From contig QJPP01000031.1 of assembly GCA_003996215.1 (NCBI GenBank), positions 62,001 through 126,000 on the forward strand: DNA of 64,000 nucleotides, read 5' to 3'. Made by a program: the position numbers and the translations under genes. This document shows positions 47,602 to 58,716 of this stretch, one piece after another. Origin of the DNA: Jaltomata sinuosa. Taxonomy: Eukaryota; Streptophyta; Magnoliopsida; Solanales; Solanaceae. A model generated the notes under the pieces. It saw nothing but the letters and a program-made list of their open reading frames with translations, had not been told where the DNA came from and ran no database searches. Every line of letters starts with the position of its first letter. The stretch's first letter is position 1.

Positions 47602-48594
47602 TTGTTGGCAGCTCATTTTTAGTTTTTCACCTTATCCTCCAACTACGATTTCTCCACCATTTTAGCTCCAAATTTTCACCTGCTCGTCCCCAATACTTGG
47701 AGGAATAATTGTTGCTAGTCAGGGCTCGTTTCTTGGCCTCGTAAATTGGTAAGTTACTTGCTTAAAGTCCGATAAAAACCCATAAATTCTCCCCTTTAAA
47801 TTCTAGATTCTTGGGGCTGTTTTGACCCCTTCCCATGGTCTGTTTCTGCTTAAATTTTTAGCATGTTCTCCAAGGAATGTGGGGAACACTGTGGTTTTTT
47901 TTTTCCAGTGTTAGGTTGAGGGGCCTATGGGCCCACTTGTGACTCGGATTTTGACCCGGTTATGTTTATGGCATTATGGGTATTGTTAGCCTTGTATTAA
48001 TGTGTAGATTATTATATTGATAGTACTTTCTTGATTTGGACCTTCCCAGAGAAGTTTGAGCCTGGACAACGCCGATCCCTCAAATAGTCACCGGATGGCA
48101 GGTAGGTTATGTCTTTCCCTACCTAGACTCTGCGTATATAGGCAATAAGTGCATTAACTAGCATCATTGGGTGGGTTTTTATAGATGGGTACCCCAGACC
48201 TTGTCCGCCTTTTCTGTCCATTTATTTCATACGCTGATTGTAGTATTGTATATTACCCTTGTGGTCCTTTGTGGCCTTGTATTGACTCTGGAACATAGAC
48301 GGTAGGTAATTTGGGAATGTCCGCGAGTCCTAGACATAGCAATATCCTTTTAGGCTGGTTATGTCTACTAAATAGTTGTGGAGCCTGTGCAGGGCCAGTA
48401 GGAATGTTTGTGAGCCGTTGGGATAATATATATTTGTGTGCGAGCATATCATCCATGAAAGAGGTTTTCCCTACATGTTTTACTTTGGTTTTGGCTGCGA
48501 GCCACTATAGACAGTTTTTCCTAAACTTGCATAGCCCCATGGGACCCTTTTTGGTATACTTGATGATAAAAATGGGATTTTGAATGATTTCACA

Positions 48595-48965
48595 CTTGAT
48601 TTCTTACTGATACTAGGCTCTGTGGGCAGAGCACTAGACCTAATTTTCTACTGATACGAGGCTCTGCTGGGCAGAGTACTACACCTGATTTACTACTGAT
48701 ATGAGGCTCTGTTGGGAAGAGTACTAGACTTGATTTTCTACTGATACTAGGCTCTGTTGGGCAGAGCAGCAGACTTGATTTCTGACTGATTTAGACCCGG
48801 ATACGCTCTGGGCACCCTCTGAGAGGGTTATTGAGACTTTTAACACTAATTTAGACCCGACTATACTTCGGGCACCTTTTAAGAGGGTCTTTTTAGATTA
48901 CTACTACTGTTTTAGACCTGATTCAATTTTGGGCACATACTTTGAGGCTTTGGTTCTTTGAGATT
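48595..48965 (+). repeat. Two short tandem arrays in element E LTR
   Basis: About four ~47-bp units (core gaggctctgctgggcagagt) are followed by three ~60-bp units (core agacccg...gggcacc...gagggt). Both arrays recur in the 3' LTR at about 56490-56690 and 56690-56860. Diverged counterparts are in the solo LTRs at 37490-37710 and 9590-9845. Confidence 0.8.
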
Positions 48966-50415
48966 TCACGTTCATTAATGTATGTGGTCAGGGACCTCCA
49001 GAAGCCCTCCATTCCAGGACCTGGGTAGGAGCTGAGCATGCTGGAGGAGGGGTATATGACGTAGGATGAGGTATAGAGGGCACGTCCCACCATGGGTCCT
49101 CCTGCCGAAGTGCCAGGGGGAGGTGCATACAGGGTTACTATTATCGGTTCTATTATTATCATCATCATGCATATTTCACCCAGATTCCACCCTTGTTTGC
49201 TATGTGTTTAGTGTACTCTCTGGTTGTATAGGCGATTGGAGGGTTTGTTTTCACTTGATTGTGTTCCTCGGTTGTATGGGCGGCCATTGGGACTGTAGGT
49301 AGATTATATTATTCCTATCAGATTATAGAGGTTGTTTTAGTCCTTGGTTATTGTGGATTGGTAAGTTTTAGCATGTTGAGGCTCTGAGTGTTTGGGCTTG
49401 AGTATTGAGGGGCTAGTGAGTCTTATTTTATCGAGTCACTTAGGTGTGGCCTTCTGGGCGGATTATGGGTTTCAGTTCCTTTGTTCCTTATCTTGACTCT
49501 GAGCAGTAGCTATTGGCTATGGCGGTTTAGTTATTCCATTTTAGCGATGTATTTGTGAGATTGATCCCGGTTTATGCCTACGTTGATAGTTGTGTTTAAA
49601 GCATGTTTCCGTTATTCTATGCCTTCTAGTTGATTATGTTGGATTGTCTTTCTTCTTTTCTTTTTACTTGAGGTTATCGGTATACCGCCATGTTTTCTAA
49701 ACTCTCTCCTTTTACATATACTATTGTTGCAAGGTTTTCAGGTGCGTTCTTCTTTCTTACACCTATGTTCTATGTATATTTGTTTTTTGTGCTAGAATTG
49801 TTTGTTATTACTCTTGGTTGTCTATTCTCTGTGCTAGTTCTGTGTGCTTCCTTTATTGTTTTCTGTGACCATTTTCTTGCTTTCTTCTACTTACTATTTT
49901 TATATCTTATATGCGCTCAGTCGGCCGATGATGTCTACTGAGTACCCGTTATCTTGGTGCTCATACTACACTTCTACATCTTTTTGGTGCAGATATTAGT
50001 TGAGCTTTTATTGTTGATCATGTTAGAGACTCGTTCCGCTTTTGGGAGGTTTGAGACTAGGGTGAGCGCCTGACGATCAGGGCTTGTCTACATCTCATCT
50101 TTTGTACTGATACTCTTTGTATATTCGAAGACAGTTGTACTTATTTGTTGTTACTTCTAGCACTTTTACTCTATTAGAAGCTTATGTACTATCGATACCA
50201 GGTCTTGGGTTGGTGTAGTATCATTTGTATATATATATTTCGGGTTTTTGCTTCCACATGTCTTATCTTTATACTCAGCTTCCGCTTGTTTCTGCTTGTT
50301 GTGCATAATTGGTTAGGTAGTAGCCCATTACTAATCGTTCTGGGCTACGGGGATTGGTTTTCCTACTGGGGGGGTTTGTAGATGCCATCATGACCTAAGA
50401 AATTGGGTCATGACA

Positions 50416-50440
50416 ACTTTGTATCAGAGCCTTAGGTTCA
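50416..50440 (+). promoter_or_regulatory. Primer-binding site of element E
   Basis: The bases actttgtatcagagccttag follow the LTR terminus directly. The tatcagagc core is the initiator Met-tRNA type and is undamaged. Confidence 0.85.
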
Positions 50441-50624
50441 TTAGTGTCGTGGTACAGAAGCAAGTGTCTACGTAGAGTCTCATGGATCGGTACGATGACG
50501 TCCATATCCTCTCTTCGGGAGGTTATTGGGCATTATTAGGAAAAGTTTCATCTTCTTGGCTCCTTATCATGCATTCCTGGCTTTATTGACTTCTAAGAAC
50601 TTTGGTTGTTTCATTCCTTCTCAG

Positions 50625-51845
50625 ATGCCTAAGATGAGTTCGATAGCGGGTGATGTCGAGGCTTATGTGCCTATAGCTCCAGTGCTTCCGTCAGTCCCAG
50701 GACTTCAGAGTGAGAGTTTGTAATATCATATAGGGGGTGTGGGGCAGCCCAACCTCTGATTGGATTTATAGTGACTCCAGTTCTTCAGGACACCATGGCT
50801 AGGACTCTAAGTCCTCCGGTGGGTGTTTCAGTACCCGGTTCTTCGAGCAGTGCTTTAGCTAGGGTTGAGCTACCAGTTCTTCAGCAGGGTTGTCTATCAG
50901 TATTGGATTATGAGGCAAGATTTCATAAGATGGTTAGGCGTACTGCTAGGACTGTGTCTTCAGAGTTTGATAGGGTTTAGAGTTTTGTCAGAGGTTTGAT
51001 TTCACTACTCCATTTGGTGACTGAGCATTTGGTTATAGTTGGGATGACCTTCCTTCAGGTAGTGGATCATTCTTGGGCTATTGAGGGGTTATGCCGTGAG
51101 GCATATGGAGGTAGTGCTAAGAAACGTCATTGCCAGGACAGTTCTCAAGGTTCTCAGACTCGAGGTAGGGGATTCTCCACAAGAGATAGGTTCCATTGCT
51201 TCTTATCTACTAGGCCAGTTTTAGTTACTCCACAGGTTTCAGAGGGTTATGGTATAGGACATGTTGATCATTGAATACATGGTACGAGTTGGACCCCTCG
51301 AGGTTCGCTTTCAGGTTGTTTAGGTCATGGTGGCCGATCAGGTTTAGTGCGATCTCCTCGCCCGTATGTACCCAGTAGGATTTGCTTTCAGTGCGGCGTA
51401 CATGGGAACTTTGCTAGGGATTGTCCCACAATTCCATCTTCCAGTCCAAAGGGTCAGCAGGTGTTATCTCTCAGGGCTTTAGTGCCACCGGCTAGAGGTG
51501 GAGTAAAGGGTATTAGAGGTGGTCCCCAGATGGTTAGAGGTGGCTTTTGTTCCAATAGTTCAGGTAAAGGTTGTTGTCACTGTGGTGAGCATGGGCACTT
51601 TGCTATAGATTGCCCCACGATTGTATATCCTGTTCATCCTGATTGTTATGATTGTAGAGTGCTTGGTCAGTTTTCTTGAGATTGTCCCCGGTGAGGTATG
51701 GTTGAGCCCTCAGGTTCGACTACTCAGTCCAGAGTTAGATCTCGTCAGTCTGATGCCCTTCTTGGTGGGCCCGATGTAGAGGTTCATGATATTGTTGCTT
51801 CAGGTTTGGCTTTTGATACCTTCGGCTTGTGATAAGTCCTGCTCG
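50625..51845 (+). pseudogene. Element E gag with three tandem CCHC knuckles
   Basis: ATG 50625 opens MPKMSSIAGDVEAYVPIAPV and hits a stop near 50720. The capsid part resumes at about 50770 (SVLDYEARFHKMVRRTARTV, a stop, FVRGLISLLHLVTEHLVIVG), matching element A gag. It is shorter than usual, lacking the first part of the capsid domain. The nucleocapsid has three knuckles in one frame: CFQCGVHGNFARDC (51383-51424, His changed to Asn), CCHCGEHGHFAIDC (51572-51613, intact) and CYDCRVLGQFS-stop-DC (51644-51685, His changed to Gln). Spacings are 63 and 24 codons. Gag-like RNA binding is inferred. Confidence 0.8.
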
Positions 51846-54616
51846 CGTTGCGATTCTACCCCTTCCGACATTGATTTGCTTATATGCCTACCTGCTACTT
51901 GTTTAGTTGTTTGACTACTTGAGTTGTACTATCTATGCGTTGTTTTATTAGTAGTTTATTCTTTAGTAGTGGATGGGGTGAGATGTCCTTGAGAGGTGTT
52001 TACCCGGAGTTGTAGCTTGTGGGTAGTTCTTGTTAGTCTATTTCTGGTTGGGTTTGTTTTTTGTATTACCGGGGCTCTAGACTTGTGCTGAATCTTCCCT
52101 TTTGAGCGGTCCTAGATTGTTGATTACCAAGGCTGTTATCTAGCGTGGCTAGAGGTTCTTGTTTTTGTTTGGTGTTACCGATAGTTGTGCTGAAGTTTGA
52201 GCTTCTGTCTTGAGATGAGAGGTGTTGGTTACGCTAGTGTGCATAGATTGGTTGTGTTTTTGGGCTAATTAGAATCCACTCTCTTTATTGGTTAGTTTAG
52301 GGGGTTGGTAGGTGTGTGGGTTATTCCCATAGTCTCCTTCAGTTCTTGTCGGTTGGGTTGTCTTATCATTTTTCCCCGGTTCCAATCGGAATGAATTTTG
52401 ATCACAGTTCTCTGGATGAACTTTTGATTTTGGCATTGTGATTGGGTTTTGGCTTTAGCATTTTCAACTAAGTGTTGACAGTAGCCTCATGGCTGAGTTG
52501 TACTTGTAGCATTTTGGGTGAGTTGGGCATCCAACCCATTCTTCTCCAGCTTTATTGAGTTCGGCAATATAGATGTGAGACCTAAGGTAGGCTCCAAATT
52601 TTTATTCGAGAAGGAGTATGTAAGGTTCAGTATATGGTACGAAAAGGTTTTTGTTTAGTTAAAAAAGGAGGGAGATGACTCCTTATTAGTGCTTATGTGC
52701 TTTAGTAGTCGAATGAGGTGACGACAAAGGTTTGTTTTGGGATCGTGTGTTGGTGATTTGATTTGGCCGATTACATATTGTAGTGATTTTACTTTGATTG
52801 GTTTGAGATTTCAGTAGCAGCTGTGGTTTTTGCGACTTGCATATTCAATCCTAGTTTGCTTCGGTTGCTAAGGATTTATTGGCAGCATATGGGTTCGAAA
52901 GGGGCATGGTTAGTAAATCAAGATTGGGTTTCAAAAGCATGGGCTATCAAACTACTCCAGATGGTTCGTGGTTGGTTTATTTGGTTGCAGCTTCTTGGGT
53001 TGGAAAGTATTGAGTTTGAAAAAACTTAGCTTACCCATTTTTTGTTATGGCATGACAGTTGGCCTTGGACACCTAGTCCATGGCTAACCTTTGAGTTAGG
53101 ATGGACATTCCAGATATCAGCGGTATTCTAAATAGTACGAGGTTCCTTCTACCATGGTTGGACAGACTCAGCAGTGTAAGTTCGAGATTCAGCGGTGGTG
53201 TATGCTTTAAGTGGTCAGCTTATGCGGGTTGAGGCTAGCAGGGTTATTTCTGAGTTCTAATGGTTCTTAGAGACCGGTGGTCACCATTCGTTTACCAAGA
53301 ATTTGGAAGTTTGTTTAGTTGATTCTTCCGGGGTTGGTGTTTATGTGGGGTTCCAGTGTTTGTTAGACTCGTCCATTGTGGACTAGAAGTTTGGTGTGTT
53401 ATATGCTTCAAAGTTGGTGTTTTTGTGTGTGCTGATATAGTAGAGCGGTTGATTCGAACCAAAGAGGTGATTTGAGGGTATATGCAGAAATTATGTATCC
53501 AGGCAGCGACCTTGCACCCCAGGAACCTTTTCCTTTGCCTACGGGGTGTTTTGTCTTGATATTCGTAGCATGGTGGACTTTCTCTGGAGGTGAAGTTAGT
53601 AAGGCAATTTAAAATCCGAATGGTGTTCGACCATTCAGAGTAGCATCAGTGTTTCTTAGAGTTGGGAGCTTAGCTAATGACTACGGACTTCATGGTAGAC
53701 TTACCACACTACTTGTAGGATCTTGGTTTTGGTTTGGGTATGTTGGGTAGGTTGCCCTGGTTCATTCGCTTCCAGTTGATATAGACTTGACACGGTGCAG
53801 CGAAGTTGGTTTCATTCTACAGTTTGGAAGTTCTCCGTCAACATAAGGTATTCATATATGCCTTTCCTAACTTTGGCGTGCAAACTTCATTTGGGTTCAG
53901 ATGGGTTGTTCAGTTGGGTTCAGTTAGCGAGCTTGATGTTAGGAAAAGTGTCCGTTCATTGGTTGATGGTCCGTGGGGGCAGGTAACTCTAGTTCCTGAT
54001 GATAGTCTATGGGTTGTTAGTTTGGATGGAAAAGACTAGTAGACTATAGCTTGACTTTGATATAACTTGAGTAAAAAGGGTGACTTTATTTGTGGTAGAG
54101 TATAAGCAAAGACTGTGGATCTCCGGTGCGTCACTTGATGCTTCTAGGGTGGTTGAGTGTTCGACTTGTATGCAGCTCCCTGTTGGTGGTGCAACAGGAT
54201 TCAGTTCAGAATAAAAGAGCTTTGCAGATCAGCAGGTTTGTGAGTTAGAGTTTTTGGGCTGATGGCTTTCTGGTAAGTTTGGTTGTGGGTTTGATGATAT
54301 GAGTTATGTGTGTTGGTCGCTTTGCTTCTCTAGTTTCAGTGTTGTGTCGGTGTTTGCCGGTTGAGATTCTCAAGGATCAGTTTGGGTTGGCAGGTCCTTG
54401 GCATTTTGAAGTTGAGTTTGGATGCGAGCTTGGCTAGTCAGGTGTTTGAGGCTTAGTTTCCTTTCATGGTTTTGTTCTGTTGGGTGCCGTCCGGTCATGG
54501 AGGATACCCGGGTGTCCGAGAGAGTAGTACGGGTTGTGTATCCGTTGTTCTTTTAAGTTCTAGTCCTTTCTTACTTCTAGACTTTTGGGGACGAAAGTCT
54601 TTTTAGTAGTGGATGA
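51846..54616 (+). other. Element E non-coding interior, G+T-rich on the plus strand
   Basis: About 2.8 kb between gag and 3' LTR. No protease DSG, RT catalytic, RNase H, integrase or chromodomain landmark appears in any forward frame I read. Short open frames (52823-53029, 53795-54039) resemble nothing I recognise. The plus strand is visibly rich in G and T (gttggt, ttggttt). It ends with the plus-strand primer region at 54601-54616. It may derive from an old pol region beyond recognition or from unrelated captured DNA. Confidence 0.65.
54601..54616 (+). promoter_or_regulatory. Plus-strand primer region of element E
   Basis: The bases ttttagtagtggatga precede the TG of the 3' LTR. Fifteen bases match the same site of element A (12992-13006, minus strand). 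Confidence 0.6.
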
Positions 54617-57600
54617 TGTAATGACCCCTCCGGTAATTTACGCATTTTTGCCTTTCTTGTACCGTTAGAGCTTGCTTGTAGTGGCCCCAATTCATTTATG
54701 GCTTGCTGGGACCGGTAGTTTGGTGCTCGGGCGGTGTATTTGGTCTTTTTGGCTGTTCCTAGTTTTAGAGCTTTTAGCTTTTGAAATCGTTAACTCTAGT
54801 CAATATTCGTGGTGAACATGCTCGAAATCAAATTCCGACAGTTCCGTTAGCTCCGGAGCATGGACTTTGGTCTAGTTAGACCTTTGGTCGGGATCCGGGA
54901 GCTTTTCAGCTTGGAATTCTCTCTCGTTCTGTGTTTTCAGGCCAGTTGGGCTTGTTTTGTTGACATTTGTCAACATTTGGAGAAGACAGCCTTGGATGGA
55001 AATTTTGTCAGCATTGTTAGCTCCGGAACGTTGAGTTTAGGCTAGAGGGACCATTGGTTTGAGTCCCGAGGCTTCTAGACTTGATTTCAGTCATTGGGTT
55101 CCATTTTAGAAATAGTTGGCCTAAGGTTGATTTTGGACTCGGGATCCACTTTTCATTAAATCGACCTCCGATGGAAGTTTTGTTAATTCTGCTAACTCCA
55201 GATGTCGTTCCCACTCAAATAGCTCTATTGGTTTATGAGTATCGGATTTCGATTGTTTTCGGAATGCCCCGTAGAAATTTTTTGCTTTTGTTGATTGCTG
55301 GTGTGGCGCCAGGGCGCCACCTGGGCCGCAACTGCATGCGCGCGCCTGCGTGCCCAAGGCCACCCCTGAGTTCAGGCTGGCCACCTATGCACCAGCGCCC
55401 ATGCCAGCGCCCATGCGCGCGTGCGCCTGCACCCATGGGTCTCCCCTGCGCCTCAGCTGGCCAGCTTATATAAGTTGTTGGCAGCTCATTTTCAGCTTTT
55501 CACCTCATCCTTCAACTACGATTTCTCCACCATTTTAGCTCCAAATTGCACCAAATTTTCACCTGCTCATCCCAATATTTGGAGGAATAATTGTTGCTGG
55601 TCTGGGCTCAATTCTTGGCCTCGTAAATTGGTAAGTTTCTTGTTTAAAATCCGATAAAAACCCATAAATTCTCCCCTTTAAATTCTTGATTCTTGGGGCT
55701 GTTTTGACTCCTTCCCATGGTCCGTTTCTGCTCAAATTTTGAGCACGTTCTCTCGAGAATGTGGGGAACAATGTGGTCTTTTTAAATTCCGGTTTTGGGT
55801 TGCGAGGCCCACAGGCCATCTTGTGACTCAGATTTTGACCCAGTTATGTTTATGGAATTATGGGTATCGTTAGCCTTGTATTGATGTGTAGATTATTGTA
55901 TTAATAGTACTTTCATAATTTGGAGATTCCCAAAGTAGTTTTAGACTAGACAACGTCGATCCCGCAGCTAGTCATTCGATGGTGGGTAGGTTATGGCTTT
56001 CCCTACCTAGACTCTGCGTATATAGGCTATAACTGCATTAATTAGCATCCTTGGGTGGGTTGTTATAGATGGGTACCCCAGAACGTGTCTGCCTTTTCTA
56101 TCTGTTTATTTAATACACTGATTGTAGTATTCGTGTAGCATTGTATATCACCTTTGGAGTCCTATGTGGCCTTGTATTGACTCTGGAACATAGACGGTGG
56201 GTGATGTAGGAATGTCCGCGAGTCCCGAACATAGAGATATCTTTTTAGGCTGGTTATGTCTGCTGACTAGCTGTGGAGCCTGTGCAGAGCCGATAGGAAT
56301 GTTTGTGAGCTGTTAGGATATTTTATATTTGTGTGCGAGCATATCATCCATGAAAGAGGTTTTCCCTACATGTTTTACTTTGGTTTTGGCTGCGAGATAC
56401 TATAGATTGTTTTTCCTAAACTTGCATAACCCCGGAGGCCCCTTTTTGGTATACTTGATAATAAAACTGGGATTTTGAATGATTTCACACTTGATTTCCT
56501 ACTAATACTAGGTTCTGCGGGCAGAGTACTAGACCAGATTTTCTACTGATACGAGGCTCTGCTGGGCAGAGTACTACACCTGATTTTCTATTGATACGAG
56601 GCTCTGCTGGGCAGAGTACTAGACTTAATTTCCTACTGATACTAGGCTTTGTTAGGTAGAGCACTAGACCTAATTTCTGACTGAATTAGAACTGGATACA
56701 CTCTGGGCACCCTCTGAGAGGGTTATTGAGACTTTTATCACTGATTTATACCCGACTATACTTCAGGCACCCTTTAAGAGGGTCTTTTGAGATTAATACT
56801 ATTGTTTTAGACCCAATTCAATTCTGGGCACGTACTTTGAGGCTCTAGTTCTTTGAGATTTCATGTTCATTACTGTATGTGGTCAGGGACCTCCATAGGC
56901 CCTCCATTCCAGGACCTGGGTAGGAGCCAAGACTGCCAGAGGAGGGGTATACAACGTAGGATGAGGTATAGAGGGAACGTCCCACCATGGGTCCTCCTGC
57001 CGAAGTGCCAGGGGGAGGTGCATACAGGGTTACTATTACCGGTTCCATCATTATCATCATCATGCATATTTCACCTACATTCCACCCTTGTTTGATATGT
57101 GTTTAGTGTACTCTCCAGTTGTATAGGCGACCGGAGGGTTTGTTTTCACTTGATTGTGTTCCTCGATTGTATGGGTGGGCATTGAGACTGTAGGTAGATT
57201 ATATTATTCCTATCAAATTATAGAGGTTGTTTTAGTCCTTGGTTCTTGTGGATTGGTAAGTTTTAGCTTGTTGAGGCTCTGAGTGTTTGGGCTTGAGTAT
57301 TGAGGGGCTAGTGAGTCCTATTTTATCGAGCCACTTAGGTGCGGCCTTCTGGGCGGATTGTGGGTTTCAGTTCCTTTGTTCCTTATCTTGACTCTAAGTA
57401 GTGGCTATTGGTTATGGTGGTTTATTTATTCCATTTTAGGGTTGTATGTGTGAGATTGATCCCGGTTTATGCCTACCTTGATAGTTGTGTTTAAAGCATG
57501 TTCATGTTATTCTATGCCTTCTAGTTGATTATGTTGGATTGCCTTCCTTCTTTCCTTTTTACTTAAAGTTACCGGTATACCGCCATGTTTTCTAAACTCT

Positions 57601-58288
57601 CTCCTTTTATATATACTATTTTTGCAAGGATTCCAGGTGCGTTCTTCTTTCTTACACCTGTGTTCTATGTATATTTGTTTTTTGTGCTAGAATTGTTTGT
57701 TATTACTCTTGGTTGTCTGTTCTCTGTTCTAGTTCCGTGTGCTTCCTCTATTATTTTATGTGACCATTTTCTTGCCATTTGCTACTTACTATTTCCGTAT
57801 CTTATATGCGCTTAGTCGGCTGATGATGCCTACTTAGTACCCGTTGTCTTGGTGCATATACTACACTTCTGCATCTTTCTGGTGCAGATATTAGTTGAGC
57901 TTTTGTCGTTGACCGCGTTGGAAACTCGTGCAACTTTTGGGAGGTTCGAGATGAGAGTGAGCGTCTGACGATCGGGGCTTTTCTATATCTCATATTTTGT
58001 ACTGATACTCATTGTATATTCAGAGATAGTGGTACTTATTTGTTGTTAATTCTAGCACTTGTACTCTATTAGAAGCTTTTGTACTATCGATACCAAGTAT
58101 TAGGGTTGGTGTAGTATCATTTGTATATATATATGTCTTATCTTTATATTCAGCTTCCATTTGTTTCTTCTTGTTGTGCGTAATTGGTTAGGTAGTAGCC
58201 CATTAGTAACCATTTCGGGCTACGGGGATAGGTTCACCTACTGGGGGGTTGTTGGTTCCATCATGACCTAAGAAATTAGGTCGTGACA
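54617..58288 (+). repeat. Element E 3' LTR (3672 bp)
   Basis: Ends tgtaatgacc and aggtcgtgaca. Collinear with the 5' LTR, including the CpG-rich block (55300-55460), ttatataag (55466-55474) and both tandem arrays. It contains 75 bases (55141-55215) that are absent from the 5' copy and bounded by actc on both sides. That pattern is typical of a small deletion in the 5' copy. Confidence 0.9.
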
Positions 58289-58349
58289 GCTAGTTCTATT
58301 CAGAGCTAAAGTATACATTCGAGGATGAATGGTCCAAAGGAAGGGATAA
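58289..58349 (+). other. 3' internal tail and polypurine tract of another gypsy element
   Basis: The sequence contains attcgaggatgaatgg and then the purine-rich ccaaaggaagggata before a TG. This is the usual ending of a Ty3/gypsy internal region. The body of that element is not visible on the far side of element E. Confidence 0.6.
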
Positions 58350-58716
58350 TGTAACACCCCATACCTTTAAATATATGTACGAATAGAGTATCGTTAATGG
58401 ATTTATTTGGACATGTATAAATGAGGGTGAATTTGATCCAAAGTCTAAATATCCAACTATAATCAAGTGGAAAATATAGTTTGAGATAATAAGACTTGAA
58501 AGGGCAATTGAAGTTGGGAACAAGAAAATCACCTACTTGCTAAAAGCTATGTGCTTCACATATTAGCGTAAACGTCTTACGTATTTGGACTTTTTACGTG
58601 ATTAAGTTATTTATTTTAACGTCCTGCTTGCTTGAGCTACATATATATGTAACCTACATTTAATGGATTGAATAAAGGAAATAAGCCCCAAAACTTAAAA
58701 GATATTAGGCCCATAA
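58350..58716 (+). repeat. 5' part of that element's 3' LTR, cut by element C
   Basis: It starts tgtaacaccccata after the polypurine tract and breaks off at 58716, where element C's LTR (tgtaacaccccaga) begins. The last five bases, cataa (58712-58716), are the expected target duplication of C. Its second copy would lie beyond the window. Confidence 0.65.

Larger units (their letters stand above)
46836..50415 (+). repeat. Element E 5' LTR (3580 bp)
   Basis: Ends tgtaatgacc and gggtcatgaca. Main landmarks: a CpG-rich block at 47443-47590 directly before the TATA-like ctatataag (47593-47601); about four ~47-bp tandem copies of a tctactgatac...aggctctg motif at 48595-48785; then three ~60-bp copies of a tttagaccc...gggcac motif at 48788-48965. 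Compared with the 3' LTR it lacks the ~75 bases found at 55141-55215. By eye the LTRs differ at roughly one base in ten near their starts and less elsewhere. Confidence 0.9.
46836..58288 (+). mobile_element. Element E: non-autonomous gag-only (TR-GAG-like) LTR retrotransposon, 11.45 kb
   Basis: 5' LTR 46836-50415 (3580 bp), internal region 50416-54616 (4201 bp) and 3' LTR 54617-58288 (3672 bp). The internal region has a primer-binding site, a degenerate gag with three CCHC knuckles, then about 2.8 kb without any protease, RT, RNase H or integrase landmark. This layout matches TR-GAG elements, which depend on enzymes supplied by others. The flanking pentamers gttaa (46831-46835) and gctag (58289-58293) do not match, so the target duplication is lost or the two ends come from different insertions. 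Confidence 0.8.

Noticed and set aside
47256..47622. Ala/Pro/Arg-rich frames on both strands
   Set aside because: Caused by the CpG-rich promoter block, open in several frames at once; same at 55081-55540.
48923..49302. Several frames on both strands around atcatcatcatg repeats (also 56845-57095)
   Set aside because: LTR sequence. Open frames on both strands reflect composition, not genes.
52823..54039. Short frames in element E interior as possible host-gene exons
   Set aside because: No domain, no splice pattern, no similarity I can recognise.
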